DNA from: Dichomitus squalens LYAD-421 SS1
Lineage: Eukaryota > Basidiomycota > Agaricomycetes > Polyporales > Polyporaceae
Reading direction: 5' to 3'
DNA length: 33,127 bases
Assembly: GCF_000275845.1 (NCBI RefSeq)
Contig: NW_006766903.1
Location: 454,368 to 487,494, forward strand
The notes below the pieces were generated by a model, which did no database searches, was not told the DNA's origin, and saw only the letters and a list, made by a program, of their open reading frames with translations. The first letter of the stretch is position 1; every line of letters starts with the position of its first letter. The position numbers and the translations under genes were made by a program. Below, in pieces: positions 11,594 to 20,572 of the stretch.

Positions 11594-12810
11594 CCAATGA
11601 TCTCAGGAAAAACAGACGCATCACAACGAGATCTTACGGCGAGGTGAAGAAGCCGAGGTCGACGTCCTGTCTTGCGCGGGGATTGCTTGTCTGTAGGCGG
11701 ACCGTACCCTCGGATTTGACCACGGTGTTAAGCGTGAAGAAGCCCTTGCTGGGTATGTTGTACTCGGTACTGTTGCTGAGAATGTGCATGAACTCCATGT
11801 CGGGGCGGTTCTTCGGGATGGATGTGTCCAGCTCGCGGGAACCATTTGTGGGGAGCGAGAGGTCTTCGTCGAGAAGACGGGTTGCGGTGAACGAGGACAT
11901 GAGCTCCAAGGAATGAGAGAGTATACCACGGCCAACGACTTAGTACTTCCCGAACTCGACGGCGGATAGTCCGAGTAAGAGCGGCAACGCAACAGAGCCG
12001 TTCATTACGGATGACCTCCCACGCACTGCTCAGAGAAGCTGTCCATTTGACCTATTGCGCTGAGGCAGTGCCGATGATCCTACGTTCTACCAAGGACCGA
12101 CAGTACGATCCGTGAACGTGCAGTCCTGAAACCCGGCAGAATTCACAGTGTTCGAGCTTAACAAAAATGAGGGGAAAAATCTGGTATTGGAGAAGCCAAA
12201 CCGGTGATGGAGAGGATACATGCCAATCAGCGCGTTCAGGAGGATCGTCTCGTGTCTACAGTGGAAATGTGTCATGGGTGAACATCCCTTCGTCCACAAC
12301 CCGAATCACCATGCCTACGCTGTGCATATAGTCCGTACCTGTGACATATGACGTCCGGCAGGCGCAAGCTCGAACCGGGTGCCTTCCACACCGAACCTAA
12401 GATACCACTGGTCGGTAGCACTATCCTCGACGATGACGGCGTTTCAACAGCTGTAGCAGAGTGATATTGGCGGGCGCAGAGCGTATGGGTTCATTCCATC
12501 CATAAAAGCATCCTCGCGTCTCAGATCCGCCCGTTGGTCCTTCCTAGTGTTCTCTGCCTACACCATCGGACCGTGATTCTGGAGTCAGAAGCGAACTCTC
12601 ACCTTTCGCATTCCTATATCGCCTCAAACAATTCTACCCTCACGAAGTGACCATGTGTGACGCCCATATCGCAGGCCGTAGGGGGGGAGAAAAACCTCAG
12701 AGCGACGCGAGCAGATGCCAACCGTCCACTGGAGGTGCGTAAGCCGCCGTGCTCGCAGGACACGCAGGAGATACCATCCTGGAGCGAAGAGCAAGGCGAA
12801 GATGCAGCTA

Positions 12811-13369
12811 CGCAAGCAGCAAAGGGGTCAATGAAGCACCCTCTCCACCGAGCACGTCAGCGGAGTCGTAGGCTCGCCAGCGAGATTGTGCTTGGGAGTC
12901 TAATGATACGCCACGAGCGAGGGATGATTAGTAGGAGAGGTCGAAGTATGAGGTGTTTGATCTGCAGATCAACTATGGCACTACTCACCTCGCTAGCGGT
13001 GTGTTCCACGCACAATTATTGACTGCTGACCACGCAGTAGGAGCAGAAATGGGACCAAATTGACATGGAAAGAGTATTGCAAGACGATGTTCGGATTGGT
13101 GTATCGGCGCGCGAGTCGGCCATCCCCGGCTTGTGCGTGGGAAGCACTTGGGCGTCGCTCCAATGTGCCCGGGTTGACAGTACTTAGCTGACCGCAGTGC
13201 GCTGGCACTTTGTTCCACCGTGTCGTCACTGAGTGGCCGAACAAATCGATGCGCATACGGCTCAAATACAAGTGACTGAGCAAGCCACCAGGGTACAGTT
13301 CTGCACTGTGATTACAATAGCATAGATGGGCCACGTCACAACGACAGCAGTGGATACATCTTCATACAC
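12811..13369. other. Intergenic region downstream of SDR gene
   Basis: No gene, RNA or repeat is supportable between the end of the duplicated block and the stop codon of the SDR at 13370. Confidence 0.4.
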
Positions 13370-14783
13370 TCAGCCTTCCCATTGCCTCACGATGGGTTCA
13401 GTAGCCTTCCAGAGCTCCTCGGCTAAAACTACGCTCTCCGCCTGCGGGTGTTGTGGAGTGGCGATCTTCCCAGGGGATACCAAATACGCGCCCTTGAAGC
13501 GATCTCTCCTCTCGGCTACATCTGGTGATGCCGCCGCGAACACGGAAGCCTGCGCCCCCTCCGTCGGAGTCTTGAAGGTGAGCTTAAAGATAAAGTTCAA
13601 TAACCACCCTAGGATAGGGATATCGTGCAGCGGGTCCTTCAGAAAACCTTCCGTGTAGACCCATCCCGGGTGTACGGACATGACGGTGATAGGTACTCCG
13701 TCAGTGTCGAGTCTTCTCTGCAGCTCTCGGGTATAGAGTGTAATGGCCAGTTTCGTTTGTGCTGATGTCAATAGCGCGATGAGCCAAAAATAGACACAGG
13801 CACCAAGGAGCGCAAGTCGTACAATAACGAAGCTGGTCATCTTTCTTCGCCCCTACGATTGGGAACTTCTCGCCCGCATATTCCTTGTTCCAGTCATCCA
13901 AATTGCGGTAACGGACCTCATAGCCTTTCAACTGCCTTATCTCACTTGAAGATAGCTGAAAATGCATTTCAGGTCAGACTGAGGTGAACTCGATTACAGT
14001 CGGCGGGAGTGGGCCCTACCGTAACGATCCGGACGTCGCCATTTTTCTCTTTGGCGGTTTTTGTCATGAGTGGCAGTAGCGCTTTTGTGAGGAGGAATGG
14101 CCCGACATAGCTAGGAGTAGATCAGTATTGATGGCATACTTTGGGATGTCTCTTTCGTTTACTTGACAAGCATAGACTTTTCAATCCCTGCACCAGGCCG
14201 TTTAGCGTGAAACTTCGAGAATAAATCTGGTTACTAGGACAGACCTCCCTCGCCAAGCACATATGGTGTTCGCATCCTTACAATCTTGTTTAGATAGGTA
14301 CGCTCATAGCGACATGTTGACATACCTTCCAGCGTTATGCACTGATACCATGTCAACTATTAATGCTGCTTACTGGTTCGAGCACAGCACGGAAGACTCA
14401 CCCAAAACGTCCAGCCTGCCCTCCTTCTTGAGGAACGCGGCCGCTACGTCCTTAATCTTGCTAGGGGCCTCAAGGTCCAACTCGAGCCATTCGAGCTTCC
14501 CGTTCCCCGGCTCCAGGCCCTCTTCGTGCAGGCGCGCTATGGCCGCAGACACCCGTTCTTGACTCCGCCCTGCAATGTATACCTTTGCACCTCGACGAGC
14601 CAGTTGCTGGACAGTCGCGTACCCGATACCACTGCTACAGGAGGATAAGGTCTAGCTCACCCTGGCACTGTGTAAACGCGCCATAATGCCACTGTGTACT
14701 CACTTTCCTCCTGTAACGATCATGACTTTGCCCATGAGATCAGGGAGCATATCGCCGTGAACTGATGCAGACGGTTCGCGCAT
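13370..14783 (-). CDS. Short-chain dehydrogenase/reductase (complete, 8 exons)
   Basis: NAD(P)-dependent oxidoreductase of the classical SDR fold, closest in layout to retinol-dehydrogenase/WWOX-like fungal SDRs. Exons 14783-14704, 14634-14402, 14341-14326, 14276-14245, 14187-14163, 14110-14020, 13955-13823 and 13761-13370 sum to exactly 334 codons (333 aa plus stop). Motifs: TGGNSGIG cofactor loop (residues about 25-32), LDVLVHNAG, the catalytic-Ser strand RIVTLSSS, the YSQTK active site, and the following SVHPGWVYTEG. The TGGNSGIG, HNAG and YSQTK motifs are each assembled across exon junctions, and exon 3 is only 16 nt. The C-terminus has a hydrophobic patch (ILGWLLNFIF) that could contact a membrane. 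The substrate is unknown. It lies next to an MFS permease on the same strand, 468 bp from that gene's stop. Confidence 0.94.
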
Positions 14784-15251
14784 CGCTCAATACAATGCCA
14801 GAGAGTCCGAGGTGTGTGGATGGTTGTCGCCAACGTTCAGGCCCTGACTTAAGCGCCTGGTTTCGTGGGCACTGCATCTCTCACGGTGATGTCCGAATGA
14901 GACGCTTTCGTTGCAGGACAGGCGGCGCGCCTCCATGGTGATGTGGGACTCCTGAGCGCAGTTCACCCTGTGAGGGAAGGGTTCGAACGTCTAGGGTCAT
15001 CACTATCAAGGTTTCTATCGTACATAATCGCATGCTACTCCGTTCAACGTCCGCTCTGAGCTTGACCAGTACAACGGTTTGATCTTTTCCGAGAAGCCCA
15101 CCGCGAAGTGTCCATGTCATCGTCACATGGCGCTAAGTGATTGGGCTGCCGCCATGTGGACTGGAGGAAGAAACAGGAATTGAAATGAGGGGTAGCTCGT
15201 GATGGCGGCACACACCCGCTCTTATATCGTGTACCTGCAATGCCACCATAA
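14784..15251. promoter_or_regulatory. Intergenic region between MFS and SDR genes
   Basis: This 468-bp gap lies between two same-strand genes and must contain the SDR promoter and the MFS 3' end. I see no convincing TATA box or other defined site, so the regulatory assignment is positional only. Confidence 0.35.
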
Positions 15252-17506
15252 TCAGGTCTTAAAACAGAAAGGAAGGAAAGAATCTTGCCTGTAGAGTGGC
15301 GAGGCGTCGCCCATATCGACAAATTCGCCCGTCATGTCCTCTGTGATACCGTCGCGCTCACACTGTGCAGTCTTCTTGCGATTCAGTCGCGTGAACTCCA
15401 GCATGGCGACGATACACAATACGATCCTGCACGAAGATGAGCATCAGTGCCAGCAGCGGGCTTGACATACACCACTCACGCGACACACAAGCACCCGATG
15501 GCAGTTCCATGCCCGGGCAGGTACCGTGGGCTATCCTGCTGCCGATAGATGAACGACGAGACGATCCTACGAGCTCGGCTCAGCACGGCTCGAGGCTGAG
15601 TAGAAAATCGGACTTACGGCCCGAGATTCCCACACCCGATAACAATCGCAATAGCGACCGCCCTCTTCACCTCCCCACCCGAGTTACCTCCCGCCCAAGC
15701 AAGGACGCACGCTATGCTCGGAAACAGGCCACATGCTGCAAGTATCGTTCCAACATATCCGGTCCACGAATCCGCAGTCGTGAAGAGGATGCAATAGCCC
15801 GCAAGCGCCGTGAGCGACCCGACGAGAATGAACGGGCCACGCGCACGGAAGCGGTCGGATAGAACACCCTCGACAACGGTAGTGAGACAGCCTGCGGCAT
15901 TTGGCGGCACAGAGAGGAGTTGGGCTTTTGAGGAAGAGAAACCCAAACCGGTAATCATGGTGGGCAGGAAGAGGGAGAAGGCGTAGGCAGGGATGATAAG
16001 GCTGAACGACACAATCCCGATGCGCGACTGTCAGGAAACTGTAGCAAGAACCACAACACTATGCTGGAGCATACCAGAAGTGGATGCCAAACAGCATCCA
16101 TACATGCGGGTCGCGAAGAGCTTGGAAGACGAACTTGCGCTTGAATTCTTTTGAGAGTCCAGTGCTATCCTGCTTGATGGTCTCGACCAACCACTCCCTC
16201 TCAGGCTTTGTGAGGAACGATGCCTTCTCCGGATACTATGCGTGCGCAGCTCCCGTGTGTGACAGTGTGCAGAATGTGTATACTACTCACATCGGACATG
16301 TAGAACCATGCGAAGATGGCGACGACGAAGGTCACTATCGCGGCAGATCAGTCTTGCTGCGTCTGTGCCAGATGAATAATGTGACGTACCTAATCCTTCA
16401 AGTATGAACTAGCGTAGTCCTGTCAAGTCTTCCTCCTCGTTCGATCCATCGGACTTGACACTCACGATCCAAGACCACCCATTAAGACCTCCGATCCTTG
16501 AACAGACGTGAGCTGAGGCAATGGCGAGCAGGGGTGGGTGTCCTTACCCGTCCATCTTAACGATAGCGAATGCGAGCAACCCACCGAATGCACCGGCGAG
16601 CGTCACAGCCGAGTATAGCAGACTGATTCTTTGGGCATGGGCCGTTCGCGGATACCAGACGCAGAGGTAGAACGTCAGGCCTGGGAAGATGCCGGACTGC
16701 CATGCCATTTCAGTAGAAAAGACAAGAGGAGAACATGATTGCTCGCCTCTGCCATGCCCTGAAACACTCGGGCTCTGCGTGTTTACAATCGGCGACTCAA
16801 GCAAAGCGTCCGTCAAGGAAGGAGACCTACGTCATGAGCCCGCCAAAGCTCTTCACGAAGCCTTCAGCGACAACTATGATACCCCACGCTGCCATGATGA
16901 AAGGGACTGCGATGAAGTCAGGTCTGATCAAAATTATGAAGGCTACTGAGAGTAGTGCTCACTCCATCTAGAGGGACCAAGTTTCTTGAGGGCGAGATTC
17001 CTGCAGGATGAGCGTCAGATATGCAGTCAAATTCAGTGCACCGATGGAGGTCTTTTACGAAGGGACTTCTAAGAGCGCATAGGGTATCTGCACTTTATCA
17101 GTCGTCTTCATGAAACAGAGAGGCAGAAAAGAGCACGCACGAGGAGAATAGCCGCACACAGGTTGTACTTCAAGCCCGTCAGGTGCAGGTCATCAACCAT
17201 TCCGGCAATCTTCGCATTTCCTAGAAAAGATCAGTCCCGGACCCTTTATGGACATAGTGCACACAAGGCACCTATACTCGTCCGATCGCTGATTCATTGG
17301 GTCAGATCGCAGAGGCGGCGACAAGAACATGAAACGTACAGGAAGGAGAGCAGGTAGAGAAGGCAGGATAATGGAACTAGTCGCATGTCGAGTTTCCAAT
17401 ACACTCTGCGAGAGTCAACCTCATCGTTTGGCGACCCATATTCCAATGCAACGTCTTGCACGGTCTCGGTAGGGGACAGTTTGTCTTCGATACTGGAGGA
17501 AGACAT
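15252..17506 (-). CDS. MFS permease, anion:cation symporter (allantoate permease/Dal5-like)
   Basis: Plasma-membrane transporter of the major facilitator superfamily, of the ACS type that carries organic anions and vitamins in fungi. The model starts with MSSSSIEDKLSPTETVQD and runs through about a dozen short exons. Recognisable pieces in order are LLYLLSFLDRT (joined across a GTACGT donor), KIAGMVDDLHLTGLKYNL, YALLEVPSNLALKKLGPSRW, IPFIMAAWGIIVV, ARVFQGMAESGIFPGL, LCVWYPR, GGLNGWSWIFILEGL, YPEKASFLTKPEREWL, DPHVWMLFGIHFW, FLPTMITGLGFSSSKAQLLS, and the terminal GDASPLYR. These correspond to helices 1-12 and the central cytosolic loop. The intron at 16697-16746 uses a GC donor. The C-terminus is placed at the TGA at 15252-15254 but could lie beyond one more intron. 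The substrate is not predictable. The first exon and promoter appear twice because of an assembly problem (see 17124-19062). Confidence 0.93.
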
Positions 17507-18058
17507 CTTGGGGCGGAGAAACGAGGTCTAAACTTCTGTGGCAGCGACGCAGCTTCTTATCGACACCGGCCATTGTACTCTGCCTCTTGCTAATGCGCTA
17601 GCAATGTGCTTATATCAGGAGCCTGGGAAGGATTGTCCCCAAATGTGGACTCGAGTAGGCGAACTCTAACCGATCCGCGGCTGAAAGAAGTTGTGAGCGG
17701 GGGTGAGTGACTACTCAAGCTTCTGTGGCGGCGACTAACCCACGCGGTTCTCAAAGCTATAAAAAAGTAGCCCGCACATTTGTCATGGGGCACACTCAAA
17801 GTTCTGGAGCGGCTCTTGAGGAAGCTTCATACAAACCCCGTGGCCTAATGCGTCCCAAACGAAGTTTCGTTTAATCTTGGGCGGAACTGAGCGCTCGGCT
17901 ATGAATGGAGCGTGGAGTCTTGGCTCTGCAAAGCTTCATCCTTCGGTCTCCGCTATCTCAATAAGCTGACTATCCATGGATGTAAAAAGTATGACGGGGA
18001 AGAAGAAAGATCACACGTACGTTGGATTCGGTAGTGAAGCTGGCGCCTGGAGGACACG
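17124..18058. repeat. Left member of a near-identical pair around an assembly gap
   Basis: This 935-bp stretch holds the first exons and upstream region of the MFS gene. It reappears at 18128-19062 with a constant offset of 1004. I count about 15 substitutions, all in the first roughly 410 bp; the remaining 520 or so bases look identical. This copy ends exactly at the run of N. Confidence 0.95.
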
Positions 18059-18127
18059 NNNNNNNNNNNNNNNNNNNNNNNNNNNNNNNNNNNNNNNNNN
18101 NNNNNNNNNNNNNNNNNNNNNNNNNNN
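18059..18127. other. Assembly gap (69 N)
   Basis: A run of 69 undetermined bases, directly flanked by the end of one copy and the start of the other copy of a 935-bp repeat. It marks a join between two contigs. Confidence 0.99.
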
Positions 18128-19062
18128 CAGAAAAGAGCACGCACGAGGAGAATAGCCGCACACAGGTTGTACTTCAAGCCCGTCAGGTGCAGGTCATCAA
18201 CCATTCCGGCAATTATTGCATTTCCTAGAACAGATCAGTCCCGGACCCTTTATGGACATGGTGCACACAAAGCACCTATACTCGTCCGATCGCTGATTCA
18301 TTGGGTCAGATCGCAGAGGCGGCGACAAGAACGTGGAACGTACAGGAAGGAGAGCAGGTAGAGAAGGCAGGATAATGGAACTAGTCGCATGTCGAGTTTC
18401 CAATACACTCTACAAGAGTCAACCTCATCGTTTGGCGACCCATGTTCCGATGCAACGTCTTGCACGGTCTCGGTAGGGGACAGTTTGTCTTTGATACTGA
18501 AGGAAGACATCTTGGGGCGGAGAAACGAGGTCCAAACTTCTGTGGCAGCGACGCAGCTTCTTATCGACACCGGCCATTGTACTCTGCCTCTTGCTAATGC
18601 GCTAGCAATGTGCTTATATCAGGAGCCTGGGAAGGATTGTCCCCAAATGTGGACTCGAGTAGGCGAACTCTAACCGATCCGCGGCTGAAAGAAGTTGTGA
18701 GCGGGGGTGAGTGACTACTCAAGCTTCTGTGGCGGCGACTAACCCACGCGGTTCTCAAAGCTATAAAAAAGTAGCCCGCACATTTGTCATGGGGCACACT
18801 CAAAGTTCTGGAGCGGCTCTTGAGGAAGCTTCATACAAACCCCGTGGCCTAATGCGTCCCAAACGAAGTTTCGTTTAATCTTGGGCGGAACTGAGCGCTC
18901 GGCTATGAATGGAGCGTGGAGTCTTGGCTCTGCAAAGCTTCATCCTTCGGTCTCCGCTATCTCAATAAGCTGACTATCCATGGATGTAAAAAGTATGACG
19001 GGGAAGAAGAAAGATCACACGTACGTTGGATTCGGTAGTGAAGCTGGCGCCTGGAGGACACG
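18128..19062. repeat. Right member of the pair around the gap, with a duplicate MFS 5' end
   Basis: Begins exactly after the N run. On the minus strand it carries a second copy of MFS exon 1 (start at 18510; MSSFSIKDKLSPTETVQD), the mini-exon and the third exon, then stops at the gap. It cannot encode a transporter as it stands. The amino-acid differences from the left copy are few and clustered in the N-terminal tail, as expected for two alleles or for low-quality contig ends. Confidence 0.93.
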
Positions 19063-19073
19063 CAGGCATTTTC

Positions 19074-19480
19074 TCAGGATATGATACGACCATGAATGCT
19101 GATGAATCTAGCCATTACGCATGAAGTGACAAAAATATCACTTTGGAGCGATTGGAAAGATATAGAAGCATGCGATCGCGCTGGATGATACGAGTTCGAG
19201 TCGATGTACAGGTTGGTCGGCGGTGTAGCAGGCGCTTGACTTATTGAAGCTCCGACTGGGTGCGACGGTGGCAACGGCAGCAGCTGAGGCCTCCTGCCTC
19301 TGACCAGCGACGCTCCTGGTGCCAATATTATGCGACCTTCTCAATTCCGTGTCCTCGCCGAGATCTGGATTGTGCAGTGTTGTAGGCTGAGCTCCAATAT
19401 GTATGGGTAAATTTATGTTATTTCTTTCTCTCATGCGTTTGCAGAGCTCAGCCAAACGCAACATATTCTGTTCCAGTTCG
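19074..19480 (-). other. Possible coding fragment with a short coiled coil, unidentified
   Basis: From an AG acceptor-like site near 19480 an open frame reads RVANELEQNMLRLAELCKRM, a heptad-like amphipathic helix, then a polar stretch (NLPIHIGAQPTTLHNPDLGE) and an Ala/Val/Ser-rich region. An alternative frame downstream is also open and low-complexity. The composition resembles the linker region of a fungal transcription factor, but no DNA-binding domain or connecting exon was found. It may be a relic or a chance frame. Confidence 0.25.
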
Positions 19481-20572
19481 TTGGCTACCCGCTGACCTCA
19501 ACAGTGCTTACACTTCAACGCCATGCGTAATAGTATCATTGAATATTACTAGCCAGGCATTCATTAGTATCACTTAAAGCTCAGCTGGCATCCGCTGGTA
19601 TCGCGACTGATCTAGACACTCACATGGTAAGACCACGTCAAGTATTAGCCATACTGACAGCATATTCGAGCTCGAGTCCAGGCTGTCTAGAACTGATTTG
19701 TCGCTTGAAGCGTCTCGGCACATCATACTTCCCGGAGCGTTCGCCACTACAAATCATGCCCGGAGTCGGTAGGTTCAACGTTGCGAGCGGGCTTCTGGGT
19801 ACCCCTCTCGTATATTTCTTCCCAGCGAGTCGCTTCTGTTTGTGGGTGCCTTGATGAGACGGATGGGCGGTCTCGACAACGCAGGTGCCAAGATCACTTC
19901 CTTTTCTTACCGTGTGCTGATTCTCGCACTAGCGATGTGGGTGCACGCCGCTCAGGTGGTCTGATGACTGATCTACCCTGTTCGCCTGCACCACCGCGTC
20001 TGATTGTCATAGGCGGCCTTTCTTCACTGCGATTGCGGCGGTCGGACGTGCGATACTCTGTGTTGGTAGTATCCTTCCCCATGAATATTGAGTGCTCTCA
20101 TGATTTACCGTCTTGTGTACAGAGGCGTGGGTATAACACGTTGGTAGATTTACTCGATGCGTGATCAAGCACTCCATGTATGCGTATCCGCACCCGTGCT
20201 ATGTATTGAATCGATCTGATGGCTGTATTAGTCGATGGTATGTGTCATTCCAGGATTTTAGAATGTTTCCTGAGTAACCCATACTTTACGGCCCCTACGC
20301 TGCTCTTGGTCTTGTCGAAGCCCACATCGTTAGGGAAAGAAAGAAATCGAGCATGGCCTATTGGGATATCCAGGTGAAGGTCCCTTGCGTCACTGGTCAG
20401 TGACCACTGTTGGTCTCGACAAACTGGGCCTCTGCAGGCGATTGGGCGATATACTGGTAACCAGGTAACTTTGTGAACGCTCGTTGAAAGCAGAACAATA
20501 GTCAAGTAACGCACATCCAGTAATATTACAGGATATTGTGTATGTTACGCTCCGCCTGTCAAGAATCTGAAG
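19481..20572. other. Intergenic region
   Basis: Only short frames without recognisable motifs. It contains the 3' flank of the P450 gene, whose stop is at 20573. No RNA gene or repeat is evident. Confidence 0.4.

Larger units (their letters stand above)
10925..11967 (-). pseudogene. GMC oxidoreductase pseudogene (fragment of last exon only)
   Basis: Minus-strand remains of a close copy of the GMC gene at 54-2174. From 11967 to 11631 it reads parts of exon 7 (TRLLDEDLSLPTN, IPKNRPDMEFMHI, TVRLQTSNPRARQDVDLGFF), with a 12-bp in-frame loss of four codons relative to the parent. About 250 bp with the first catalytic His (WHYTST...) is gone. From 11006 to about 10935 the terminal MAPAVVVAEKCAAMMRGQVQ segment survives, but a 579-bp transposon sits between. 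The stop codon equivalent to the parent TAG reads as a sense codon. Exons 1-6 and the promoter are absent, so no functional enzyme can be made. Confidence 0.94.
10855..12810. repeat. Segmental duplication, copy 2 (deleted and transposon-invaded)
   Basis: Direct-orientation duplicate of window 1-3260. Compared with copy 1 it lacks about 250 bp (copy-1 positions 159-408) and about 1.72 kb (copy-1 positions about 758-2480). The larger deletion has its copy-1 ends at two direct repeats, GACTGCGG at 750-757 and 2473-2480, and the copy-2 junction (about 11959-11969) reads through a single such element. The block matching 2473-3260 continues to about 12810, with shared strings such as GAGCGACGCGAGCAGATGCC near 12697 and 3139. 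Copy 2 is clearly the derived one. Confidence 0.88.

Noticed and set aside
14975..14995. TTCGAA-containing string resembling a tRNA T-arm
   Set aside because: No matching acceptor, D or anticodon stems could be found around it.
17590..17799. Identical 69-codon minus-strand frames here and at 18594-18803
   Set aside because: They lie upstream of the MFS start in the repeated sequence around the gap; identity reflects the assembly overlap, not protein conservation.
17953..18228. Frames running through the N block
   Set aside because: Their central part is undetermined sequence, so the translation has no meaning.
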